Below are positions 10,674 through 20,600 of a DNA stretch of 64,000 nucleotides, piece by piece (positions within the stretch are counted from its first letter, which is position 1; each line of letters begins with the position of its first letter). The notes under the pieces were generated by a model, which was given only the letters and a program-made list of their open reading frames with translations, made no database searches and was not told the DNA's origin. A program made the position numbers and the translations under genes. The stretch comes from Lycocorax pyrrhopterus obiensis (taxonomy: Eukaryota; Chordata; Aves; Passeriformes; Paradisaeidae), in contig JACSVZ010000041.1 in NCBI GenBank assembly GCA_014706295.1, positions 496,001 through 560,000 of the forward strand, given 5' to 3'.

Positions 10674-11388
10674 CGCGCCCGCTCGGCTCCGCTCCGCTCG
10701 GGCCGCCCGCCCCCGCACCGCGCCACTGGCGACGGGAGCGCCCGCCCCCGGCACCGCCCGCCGGGAGGGGCCGGCCCCGGGCCCCCCGCTGCCTCCGCTG
10801 GAGCCCCCGGCCGCGGGGATGGATGCGGGGGGATGCGGGGCAGCGTCCCCGGTTCCCCGCCCCTCCCGGCCGGAGGTGGCAGCCGCCGCTCTTCTCTCCT
10901 ACGAGACCTCCCAAATTCACCTATTTCTGCCCAAAGGCGGGGCTGGGGCTCATCGCTGTCACCCCCCACGACGCCCTGCCTTTCCCCCCTCGCCACAGGA
11001 AACCCCCATGTGGGAGGGCAGGGGACTGTGAAACCAGATCCAGGCCAGTTTATCCCAGATTTATTTGGTTGCACCTGTGCTGTCACAGAGCCGGCAGGAC
11101 ACAGATTCTTTCCACTCTGGACGTCCCAGAGAAGACCCCACGCTGGCGGGGAACTGCCCTGGGGGGCAAGGAGCTCCCAGGAATCCTCACTTCGCCCAGG
11201 AAGACTCGGTCCCACCGGGAAGGCTCACCCCCCCGGGAAGCCTTGCCCAAGGAAGGGGCTTTCCCAGAGCTGAGGAGCCAAACACAGGGGGCGGGGGCAG
11301 AGGGGAGGGAAACACCTGTCCTTTCCATTTTTCAAGGAAATACCGGCCTCAGCAGCCCTGGCGGATGCTATATCCTTCCGTGGCAGCA

Positions 11389-11432
11389 AGTTTATTTATT
11401 TATTTTGTAAACTATTGTTGTTTAAAAATAAC
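11389..11432. promoter_or_regulatory. AT-rich run upstream of the TACC1 promoter
   Basis: TTTATTTATTTATTTTGTAA is followed by ACTATTGTTGTTTAAAAATA. This includes forkhead-like (GTAAAC, TGTTTA) and SOX-like (ATTGTT) sequences. It could be a simple repeat remnant instead. Confidence 0.2.
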
Positions 11433-14329
11433 AGCCAGCAGTTCCCACAGAAATCAACCTTGCTGGCCTCCCTCGGGAACTTTCTCTCAGGAACTTTCCT
11501 CCTAACGAGGGCTCCCACTCCCAAATTCATCACCTCCCACACGCTTGCTAGAGAGAGGAGGATAAAATTACTGACACCGTGCAGCGGCCGCAGCACTGTG
11601 AGGAATGTCCAGGGCTCTGGCAGCAGATCTGTCACGGGCAGTAGCATTGCTGGCTCCGGACAGTTGGCAGCTCCCTGGAACCCTGACTGGTTTACCCTGG
11701 TCCCAGCAGCTGGTCCCAGGGATGACCTTGGAAATGGCAGACAACTGTCCTGCCGTGAAACAAGCCTGGCCCATTGCAGAGAAGAGCTGCTGGCCCTTGC
11801 TGACCACACCAAGAGCTCACGTGGCAGGCTGAGTCCACAGCCGGTGCTTCCCTGTGAATCATCAGCCAGCTCTGAGAGCTGAGAATGCCTCTGCTTGGAC
11901 AGAGAGGCCTCTGGGGCAGAGCAGACCCATCCATCTGGTCTGGCTGCCTCTGACACCAGCCTCTGTCAGATGCTTCAAAGGGCTCATTCTTCACTGTTGA
12001 GCATCTCGAATAACCTCCCTGCAGGGATCCTTTCTCCCAAGCTTCCACCTCTTGGTGTCCTTATTAGATATAGGTGTCATTCCTGCATGCTTTACTGCCC
12101 ATCCTCCATAAAAGAAAATCTCTTATCCCCTTCCACAATACCTCTAAACTTCCCCAGAGATTTCTCTGAGTGAACCAAAGCTGAGGTGCTGCTGCTTCCC
12201 ACCACAGGTCAGTGGCAGGAGAAGCACATGGGCCCCAGGGAACACCTCAGCCACTGCACCGTGTGGCCCCCCACACCCCCAGGGGCTGGGGGACAAGGGC
12301 CCCTGCACACTCCCCTGCTGCCGTGAAGAGGGGACTATGTGACTCTTATTGAAGCTTAGCCAAAAACCATGAGGCTGAAGCAAAAGCAGAAGCTCAACAT
12401 CCTGTTGCCCATGGCTGCCGTGAGCAGAGCACATCCCACTTCCCTTCTCCAAAGCGGCAGAGCTGATTTCTGCAGATGAATTTTACATAAGATCTTCAGT
12501 GTGAGCCGCGCTGCAGCATCGCGCTGCAGCCTGACCTCATCCTCCTCCTGCTCCCGCTTCCCCTTCCCACCTCCCACTGAACCCAAGGACCAGCAGGAGT
12601 GACGGCGTTGTGAGCAGCTGAGGAGTTCTGCCAGGGACCTCACAGGGGAAAGAGAAACCCAAGCACAGCAGGAGCAGCAGCGGCACCGGCACAGCAGCAG
12701 GAATGAGCCACCTCCCTGCAGAGGGGAAGGAGCTGTGTGTGACAGGCTGACTCCTACAGCCCCCCACTTGTTGGATGGGGGAACTGGGGCACTCGAGTGC
12801 AGGAATTCAGCGGGATCTGTCCTTGTGCAGGCTGCACACACACCGTGCCCAGAGAAGATCCCCCCACTCCCATCCACCACCCGGGGAAGGAGCCAGCAGG
12901 AACAGGATCAGCAGGACTGAACCATGCTGGCTGCAGAGCTTCTGACTTGCAGAGCCCTGGGGCAGGAAGATACCAGAGCAGTGCAGGGGCAGAGCCTGCT
13001 TCCACTTGCTGTTCCCGATGAGCAATTAAGAAAATGCCTCGAGTGGCATTTTCCAGCTTGGCACCTGACCCAGCCTAGCAGCACCACCAGCTGCAAATCA
13101 CCACCGAGGAGATGACCTGACTTAGTCACACCGGAGGCTCTGCCTGCCAAACGCTGCTTGGCACAGTCAGCCAACACATCTCTGCAGTGCACGGAGGATG
13201 CTGACCTGTTTAAAACACCTGCCAGCAGTTTCCATCCACACAGTGAGATGCAGCCCACACAGGCAGCAGCTGGACGGGCTGTCCTTGGCACCGCTGCCAC
13301 CTACCTCCCTCGCTGCTGTCACAGGACTCACTGTGCCAAGCCCTGCACACACGCAGCGGCTCAGGGACAGGGGATGTACAGCCCATGGATGTCTCTGGCA
13401 GCGGCTGCGCTGAACTGCCTAGAAACCACCCACGGTTCACGCACTGCCTGGGCTTTCCAGGAGGGGGAGAGCAGCGGCCCCTGCTGCACAGAGGACAGGT
13501 GAAGACCCAAATATTTTGGAGCTAGAAGAGCCCTGACATCACAGAAGCTGCAAAAAGAGGCAAAACCTTGCTTAGGTTTTCATGTTCATCCTTGCAGGAA
13601 GCCAGCTGCATCCAGGGATAACAGCTCTCATCCAGACGAGACCTTCCCTTCACACTGGGGATGAATTTCCTTCTGACCATCTGGCAGCAGTGCTTCTGCC
13701 TGGCCCCAAAAACACAGCGTGCCCAATTCTTCTCAGTGTCACCACACCTTGGTCCTCAGGAAGGGTGCAGGGAATAACGCTGCGGAACAGGAATCACACA
13801 GCCACACCTGTGGCGTTTGGAGCTGCAGTGCCCCAGGCCAGAGGAAGGCGTGCACCTGGAATTTCCCTTCTCAGCCCTTTCATTAAGGGGGAGAACATCT
13901 ATTTCTGGCTGTGAAGCTTTTCTGGGCACAGCACAGGAGCCACTGCTAACATTTCTAGCTTAGAAACAGATCTTTTGTGGGGTTTAATTTCTCTTCTCCA
14001 CTCCTGCCTCTCTGCTCCTCTGCAGTGGGGCCTTTCGCTCCCCCATCCAGGACCAGGGTCCAGCTCCCTGCACACAATGCCAGGATGGGGCACAAGGACA
14101 GCAGGGGATGGTGGGGACAACCCTGAGATCAGCACACAGACAAAACATTAATCCATATTTCACTGCTGTGTAAATCTCCCTCACAGCTTGTAATAAGCAT
14201 TTTATCCGCATAGCATTTATCTCCTCCAGGAAAGGAGGTCCAAGGTGTTTCAGGAACATTTTTCTGCTGCTGCGTTTTATTCCAACCTATTCTATTGATC
14301 AGGGATCAACATCCCCTGCGTGCGGCAGT

Positions 14330-14425
14330 ATCTGGAGCATCCCGGGCACTCCCCAGGTGGGGGAGCATCCCGGAGTATCCCCTAGGTGTGGTAGCCCCAC
14401 GGAGCATCTCCCGGGTGCAGCAGCA
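14330..14425. repeat. Degenerate tandem repeat (GAGCATCCCGG units)
   Basis: Three to four imperfect copies of a roughly 30-40 base unit contain GGAGCATCCCGG and AGGTG. They sit next to a small CpG-rich patch. Confidence 0.5.
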
Positions 14426-14429
14426 TCCC

Positions 14430-14600
14430 GGCGCAGCCGCGGGAGCCCGGCGGGCTCGGGCGGACGCTGCTCTCGCTAGAGGGCTCCCCAGGATGGGTTT
14501 CGAGGGCTGCCGAGCTCTCCGGCCTCGGGAGCGCAGGGCAGGGGTTCCGCGGCTGCCCGCGGGCTGGCAGCGCCCCGGAGGGCAGGGTTCCTTTTGCTTC
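14430..14600. promoter_or_regulatory. Small CpG-rich patch
   Basis: CpG density is high over about 170 bases, with no recognised exon on either strand. It could be a weak promoter or enhancer. Nothing shows direction or product. Confidence 0.3.
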
Positions 14601-15029
14601 TCCTGATCTTGGCAGAGCCTCAGCCTGGGCACTCCTGGGCACAGCCCGGGCAGAGGAGAACGACACCGAATGCCCTGGAATTCAAGGCAGACAAAACCAA
14701 CCTCCTCCCATCTCCGGCTCTGCCATCTGCTCGCCAGAGCACAGCAGGAAGCAGGGTGTCACCCGCTGCGGCAGCGCTCCGGGGCTCCAGAGCAATGCCC
14801 AGCGTGGGACAGTGCTGCCGAGCAGCTCAGCTCCCCCGGGACCCTTCACGGCCTGGGATGTGACAGTTCCCATCGCTACACATTCCATCAAAACTGCTCT
14901 ACAGAAATAGAAATAAAGGACACAACTGTCACACACGAGCCTGGACACCAGCAGCCAGCCCCGGGCTCCAGCTGCCTTTCCCCACCAGACTGCCAGCAAA
15001 TGGATAAATACAGACATTTGTGGTTGCAC

Positions 15030-15345
15030 TGAAAAGGACCGATGGGATAATGAATGCTCTGCTATTCCTGCATTTTTAAAATGCCAACCACAGCTTAATC
15101 TCGCTGATGCACTCGTGTGGGTGCGAGCTCATTTCAATAGGAGCAGGCTCCAGCCCCATTTCCACATTGATGCCGGATGAACACAAGCAGCTGCCTTCAT
15201 CATGCAGCTTATTGACTCCCCCTTCAACTCCTTTGCTCCGTTTGCTAAAAATATCTGTGCTATGTGGCAGGAATGCTTTTATCAGGTGTTTGTCAGGCCT
15301 TAGATCCCTGAGTTTACTCCAGATTCAGTCATTTTGGGAAATGTA
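15030..15345. promoter_or_regulatory. Candidate enhancer upstream of TACC1
   Basis: AT-rich, non-repetitive sequence has a tight cluster of recognisable sites: CTAAAAATA (MEF2-like) at 15245-15253, GGAATG (TEAD) at 15270-15275, TTATC (GATA) at 15279-15283, CAGGTG (E-box) at 15283-15288 and TGTTTGT (forkhead) at about 15287-15293. Such clusters are typical of mesodermal enhancers, but conservation could not be checked. Confidence 0.35.
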
Positions 15346-16129
15346 GGCAGCACCTTAACCCATAACCTGGGGGCCCAGCAGCAATGGGGGCAGCAAAGTG
15401 AGGACAACAGCCAGCAACAGAGACGGGGACCAGGAAGATGATAAAGTGCGGGAGGAACAAAACAAAGTTTGCTCAAGGTGGAGCAAAGAGGTGGGAAGGA
15501 GAAACAGCTGAGTCCAATGGGGCAGAAAGAAGCAGCTCCAGCACACACAGGGAACTCTAGGATGGGTTTTCCACCTGAGGAACACCTCTAATGTCTATGT
15601 AGGAGATGACTGCAGGGAAATAAAGGCAGGACAGAGCAGTTACAAGGGCAGAACGCACTTGTTTTCCTTGTCTGAGCCCACCGTTTGCAAACAGCCTTAC
15701 AGGGTCCCCACTTAAAGAAAATATTTCTGTTCTCTACAGTGTTTTGATTGATTTACCGATAAGAGGTTTCCACTTTTCCTTTTGATCCCAGCAAGGGTCT
15801 TCCCTTCAGTTCCCAGTGCCCGAGCAGCTGGTGGGGACCAGCTCCCCCAGCCCAGCCCCAGCTCTCCCCAGCCTCCAGACCCCCACCAGCTCCCACCTCA
15901 CCCCAGCCCGGGAACAGCAGCGCTGGTCCCCACCCCACACCCCAAGCCTGGGGGTACAGAGGCACCCCAGCTTCCCTCCTGGGCTGAGCTGCAGCTGGAA
16001 GCTCTGGTCTGCTGAGACCAGGGATGGGGTGCTAAGGCACCCATGGGTGGGGAGCTAAGTGTGGCTGCAGGAGGAGGGGAAAGGGGAAAGGAACTTTCTC
16101 CCCGCAAATTGAATTTCACTCTCTGGTTT

Positions 16130-16530
16130 GTCCCCTCCACAGCAGCGAGCCCGGACCACTCCCACGCGTGGGAAGGGGCCGGCGCGGGGGCTGCGGGGGG
16201 AACCGGACCCACCCTGGACCGCGAGCCGCCCCCCCCCCCCCTGCACTCACCGGCGCGGCGGGACCCGGGGGTCCCGGAGGTCCCGCGGCTCCCGGCTCTG
16301 GGCCGCCCCCATGGCCGGGCTCGCCGCCGCCGCTCCGCCGGTCCCGGCGCGTCCCTCCTCCGCGGGCGGGAGGGAGGGCGGGGGCTCGGCCGGGCTCGGG
16401 GGCGGGGGGCGCTGGGTGCCGGGTGCGCCCGTCGGGGGAGCCCCCGGGCCGCTCTCGGCGGGGCAGAACCGCGGCTCCGGGCAGAGCCCCGGCAGATGCG
16501 GGGCTGGGGCGGGGGCTGGCATGGGGCAGG
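16130..16530 (-). promoter_or_regulatory. CpG island, likely alternative TACC1 promoter
   Basis: The block is CpG-dense and has G-runs and GC boxes (GGGCGGG near 16364 and GGGCGGGG near 16401). It surrounds the putative alternative first exon. It ends abruptly at a CR1 fragment that starts about 250 bases upstream of the alternative ATG. A homopolymeric C run of 13-14 bases lies at about 16228-16241, just inside the presumed intron. No TATA box is seen. Confidence 0.6.
16251..16312 (-). CDS. TACC1: Probable alternative TACC1 first coding exon (N-myristoylation-type start)
   Basis: Within a second CpG island, an ATG in strong context (GGCCATGG, G at -3 and +4) opens MGAAQSREPRDLRDPRVPPR. It runs 62 bases to a perfect donor, CGCCG|GTGAGTG. 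It ends in phase 2, exactly what TACC1 exon 2 requires; joining would give R-S-D-S-T-D-N-F-E-T-P. MGxxxS at the N-terminus fits the N-myristoyltransferase consensus, so this isoform could be membrane-anchored, unlike the MAFS form. TACC1 genes are known to use alternative 5' exons, but I cannot confirm that this one is orthologous to a described exon. The chance of a random island giving Kozak, donor and phase together is low but not negligible. Confidence 0.55.
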
Positions 16531-16559
16531 CGACTGCTCTGGTGACAATGGGAATAAGA

Positions 16560-16780
16560 TCCACGGGATCGCTTAGGTTGGAAAAGCCCTCTGAAACCAC
16601 CGAGTCCAATATTAACCCAGCATTGCCGAGGCTACCACTGACCCATGTCCCCAGGTGCCACAGCTACACAGATCTGTTAAATCCCTCCAAAAGTGGTGGC
16701 CGCTGCCCCTGTCCTGCCATGCTCTCTACATGAAGATTTTTTCCCTGTTACCAGAGCTAAACCTCCTCATCTACCAGGAA
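16560..16780 (-). mobile_element. CR1-type LINE 3' fragment (minus orientation)
   Basis: The segment reads TTAGGTTGGAAAAG.CCTCTGA...GAGTCCAA, then a stretch like CCATGTCCCCAGGTGCCAC, then GAAGATTTTTTCC..., in the same order as the reverse complement of an avian CR1 3' end. It is old and diverged. It sits directly upstream of the alternative TACC1 CpG island. Confidence 0.75.
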
Positions 16781-19700
16781 TCACCAGCCTCTCATACTGC
16801 ACATTCAACGAGAAACTGGGGGCTGAGCCCCTTGTCTAGGGCACCTGATCTCTGTCAAGAAGCCCTGATAAAGTGCTGGTGTAATTTCTCCCCCGAGAAC
16901 AGCCTCTTCCCAAATCGTGCCTTGCAGGGGAAGCCAAACAGCCAGCCCCGATGTCAGGCAGCAGCCAGACCCCTTCACGGGAGGAAGATTTAATGCTGCA
17001 CTTTAAAAGCTCAGAGGTGACCCTGCTAAGGAAACGTCCTGGTTGGAGTTCTTTTAATTAAAGTGCCTGAGAATGTATCCATTTCTGACAACATTTGGGG
17101 CTTTTTACTTTTGAGAAACTGAAAACTGGTGTATTAATCTCTTTTTTTTTCCTGTCAGTCAGGGCATTCTGGCTGGGGTTGCAGTATTTTTTGGCAAGAA
17201 AAGTGTCAGTGCCCTTGAAAGCTCTCCCCTTCCTAAAAAAAAATAAATAAACACACAAAAAAACCAACCAAACTTTCTATGGATGAAAAAATGTCCTGCC
17301 AGGCTCAACTGCTGACTGTGCCCAGCGTGCCCCCAGCCATGGACAGCCATGGGGAACCCCCTCTGCCTGCACGGCGGCTCCCACAACGGCCCCGACCACC
17401 CCAGAGCCCCGAAATGCCCCTGGTAGGAGGGAGCGTTACCTTTGCTGCCGGCGTGCCAGGGGAGAAGTCGGAGGCTGGGGTTGGTCACCGTGGTCGGTCA
17501 CCAGGGCTGAGTCAGGTGACAGCCGTGTGGGACGTGGCGTGGGGCCCTGCCCGCTGCATGAGGCCAGATAATCCCTGGCAGCGAGGCGGGCAGGGGCTGG
17601 GCAGCACCGTGCACCCCACTGTGCAGCCCAGGCACTGCTGGCCCCGCAGGAGGTGCTGCACCACTGGTGACACCTGTCCTGGGGTGCTGCAGCCTCCTGG
17701 CACTGCGCCACAGCCACATGGGTGAAGGAAAACCCATGAGGAAATGGCTCTGAGCGTGGCCCAGGGAGAGGTCTGCTCCAAATCCGTGCCACAGCCTGGC
17801 AGCTCCTGCTGGGTCCTGCTCCGTCTCCTCCGCTTTGCCCTGCTGAGCACTGCTGGGAAAGCTGGCCATGCCGGAGGGGAGTTCTGGGGGGTCTCAGGCT
17901 GGAGCAGGAAGCCCCAGGCCCTGATGGGTTGTGGCAGCAAGTAAAGAAGGTGAGGAGATGGCTTTTGGCTTCCCAGGCCCAAGATGCAGAGCTTGGAGTG
18001 GGTTTTGGACTGCTCTGACTTCCTGTATGTGTTACAAAGGCCAAACACTGCAGGTTATGTGCTGTGCCGTGTGTCAGTGTCTGCCTCCTCCACCTTGCAG
18101 CCAAGGACAAGCTCTGCCTTTGCACATCCCTGCTTGTGGAACGGAGCAGGAGTGAGCTCTGGGGACGGCCGTGCAGGCCCTGTGTAGCATCCTTCTGTGG
18201 AGCAGCATGCCCAGGGGCCAGGCTCTGGCATGGGCAGAGTTCCCAGGGCTTGGCCCTTTCATTCCTGTGCCTTTGGTTTCAAAGGAATTTCCTCCAGCCA
18301 TTTCTGAGTGGTGCATTTGGAAATTGCTGGCCAAAACTGGGATACACACATCTCCCTGTGCTGGACAGGAGCTGCCAGGACCTGCCTGCACTCGAGGCTG
18401 GGATGCTGTGTCCAGGCTCCAGCGGCTTATCCCAGAAATCTGCTTCCATGAGGCTCTGCTGAGCTGAGAACTGCTACCAAGCGGCAGGAATTCAGCATTT
18501 CCTGCGAAGTCCATCTGGTTGGAGCAGGGATCTAAACTGGAGGAGTGAATCTGACCAGAAGCCAAGGCTCCAGCACACACACACATTGGAAACCAGCATT
18601 AAAATACCCGGGCAGGGCCCATGGATGCAGTGTCGGACGCCAAGCAAGCCTGGGACAGGCAGCGGGTGACGTGCCAGCACTGTGGCTCCATGCGCGGCGA
18701 TTTTGGCCACAGCCCCCACCCTCCTTGGAAGGGCCCCCACCCTGTGAGAAGTAAACACCCACAGATCGCTGGGAAACTGCTGGCTTTCCAGGCGGACACT
18801 GGGGGAAAGTCAGGAGGGGGAAGGCACCAAAATTAAATGACAATTATGTAGCACACCAGGAGAGAAAACCAGTTTCCAAATCCGAGAACCCTGAGGGTGC
18901 ATGGTGATGTCCTTCACCACACTCCCCAGAGCTCCCTCGACCTGACGAACCGGCAAAAAACCACCTGATTAAGCTTTTCCCAGCCCCTCAAGAGCAACCG
19001 GGAGGGTCAGTGTCATCTGTGAGCCACAGCCTCGACCTTCGAGCAGTGACAGGTCCTGTTCAGACCCCCAGGAGTCCCAGAGCAGCCCCCAGTCCCACTT
19101 CAGGGTCTGGAGGTGAGCAGAGCTGCATGAGAGGCTTTGCTTCCCGGCTGTGCCAAATGTCACAAGACCTTAAATAGTCACATGCAGCCAGTGCCACAGA
19201 ACCCTGCCCGGGGAGCTGTCCCCTGCGGGCAGGGCTGGCACAGGGCTGGGTGCCAGTCTCACAGCAGCCAAGCTGCAGAGCAGCCAGATGTGCCCCAGCT
19301 GTGAGGTGCTACTCTTTGCCGTCAGAACTCAGCTCAGGTGGGGCTCCTGCACCCCCGACTCGTCCAGCACCCCGAGCAGCACCAGAGCTGGCCGGCGGGA
19401 CGACTGTGGTCTGCCAGGGGGCAGATGGTAATAATTACCCTTGTGCTAATTCCATGGAAATTTCCATGTGCCTGGGAAAGAGGCAGCCAAGCCCTTCTGC
19501 TGCCCGGGGCAGAGGTTTGCTGTTGTTTCCAGGGACCGTGACTAAGAGCCCGGTCTGTCACATGGATGGTGTTTAAATGCCTCCTTGGAGCCGCCCATCT
19601 GAATGCCACCAGCTGCAAACCTGCCCGGAGCTGGCACCACCAGGCTGGACCTCCAGGTGTGCCCGGGAGCACCTGGAACGCCTCAGCTCTGCCCACTGGT

Positions 19701-20299
19701 GCTGGCAGAGCAGCAGCGCAGCGCCTCGGAGGGAGAGCGCTGTGCCCGAGCCCTTCTCCACCTGCGCTTGCTCAGAGCTCTGGTGGCATCTCCCCTTCCC
19801 GAGGGTCCCCAGGGAGGGCAGGCGGCGTGGAGCAGCATGCCAGCACACATCATCCCGTCTGCCTCTGGCAGCTCCTCCTTAGCAACCCAAACAGAGCCAC
19901 AACAGGGGCCTGGCGGCAGATCCTATCCCGGCCAGCACGAGGGCTCTGGAGGAGAGCCCGGAGTGACCGCACGGCCCGGCTGCCCGCCCGGCAGGTGCCG
20001 GTGCCCTGCCCTGCCTGGGAAAGCGCCATGAGATCGAGCTCCCTGGCAGGGCAAAGCGGCAGGAGGTTGTGCTGTTCAAAGGTGTCTTCCAAGGTCTGCC
20101 ATCGCAGGGGGCTGGTGGAGCTGGGGACAGCTCTGCACCTTGGGCAGTCGAGGAGCCCTCGGTCTCTGCTCTCCTCCTCCCTCCAGCCTGATGTAGGCAA
20201 GTGCTGGGTGAGTGTCCCAGCCCTCAACTCCCTTCTCCTTCCTACCTTTGCAGCCGCAGACTTGTCCCGATCTCTGTCACTCTCTGCTACCTGTCCCGG

Positions 20300-20600
20300 G
20301 GCTCCTTCGAAAGCCACTTGCGTAAGCAGCTGCCTGGAAAGGAGCAGGGAGGAAGGAAGGGGACGGACGGGGTGGGGAGGGCCAGGCGGCGGCGGGTGTC
20401 TCTGCACCCCGTAGCCGGGGGGGAAGGAAGGAGGATGTTTTGTAATATTTGGCGAGCGCTTCCACGGGCAGAGAGAGGAAAGCAGCGGGCGCACGGCGCT
20501 GGGTGCCGCGTCCCGTCCACACGCCGCTGCTGCGCCGGTACCGGCGCCTCTCGGGTGAACGCCTGGATCTCATGCCGGCTCCTGCCGGGGCCCCACTGGT
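20300..20600. promoter_or_regulatory. CpG-enriched patch, possible non-coding promoter or enhancer
   Basis: CpGs cluster here, including GGCGGCGGG and GCGCCGGTACCGGCGCC, the latter a 14-base palindrome with one extra base at its start, near 20532-20546. No exon or TATA box is seen. The function is unknown. Confidence 0.25.

Larger units (their letters stand above)
10430..10880 (-). promoter_or_regulatory. TACC1: CpG-island promoter of the main TACC1 transcript
   Basis: The segment is dense in CpG and covers the first coding exon and its 5' leader. GC boxes (CCGCCC on the plus strand) lie at 10703, 10742 and 10754, about 95-150 bases upstream of the start codon. CCGCT pentamer repeats lie at about 10621-10638 and 10683-10700. 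I see no TATA box, so transcription probably starts at several points around 10680-10800. Island promoters often fire both ways, so a divergent transcript to the right is possible but unsupported. Confidence 0.75.
10674..16250. other. Region upstream of main TACC1 start; intron of the alternative TACC1 transcript
   Basis: No coding exon is recognised. At 11389-11432 there is an AT-rich run with TTTATT repeats and GTAAAC, about 700 bases upstream of the main promoter. A degenerate GAGCATCCCGGG repeat lies near 14330-14420 next to a small CpG-rich patch (14430-14600). An AT-rich candidate enhancer lies at 15030-15345. The rest shows nothing distinctive. Confidence 0.6.
1..16312 (-). other. TACC1: TACC1 gene, 5' half (gene span within window)
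   Basis: TACC1 (transforming acidic coiled-coil protein 1) is an adaptor of the centrosome and spindle that binds microtubule regulators through a C-terminal coiled coil. Four coding exons are visible on the minus strand. They join without a frame error: 176, 113, 1027 and 61 coding bases, with phases 2, 1, 2 and 0. The joined product begins like human TACC1 (MAFSxWQILSPVQWA) and continues through the conserved NFETPEAETP, SDP-repeat and KSRLIT/SGCKVK segments. The coiled-coil TACC domain is not in the window; its exons lie left of base 1. The span to 16312 includes a probable alternative first exon. TACC1 is chosen over TACC2 and TACC3 from the N-terminus and from FGFR1 as neighbour. Confidence 0.95.

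Noticed and set aside
10031..11273. Long frames (297-394 codons) across the TACC1 CpG island on both strands
   Set aside because: They are shadows of the G+C-rich first exon and promoter, with Arg/Pro/Ala-rich products and no homology; the TACC1 exon explains the conserved part.
11389..11432. AATAAA copies on the minus strand as a polyadenylation signal
   Set aside because: They arise from a TTTATT tandem run upstream of the TACC1 promoter. There is no upstream minus-strand gene for them to end, other than the alternative transcript, which splices onward.
15898..16548. 216-codon minus-strand frame over the alternative TACC1 island
   Set aside because: It is in a different phase from MGAAQS, runs past the strong donor and has no homology. 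The short spliced frame is the better explanation.
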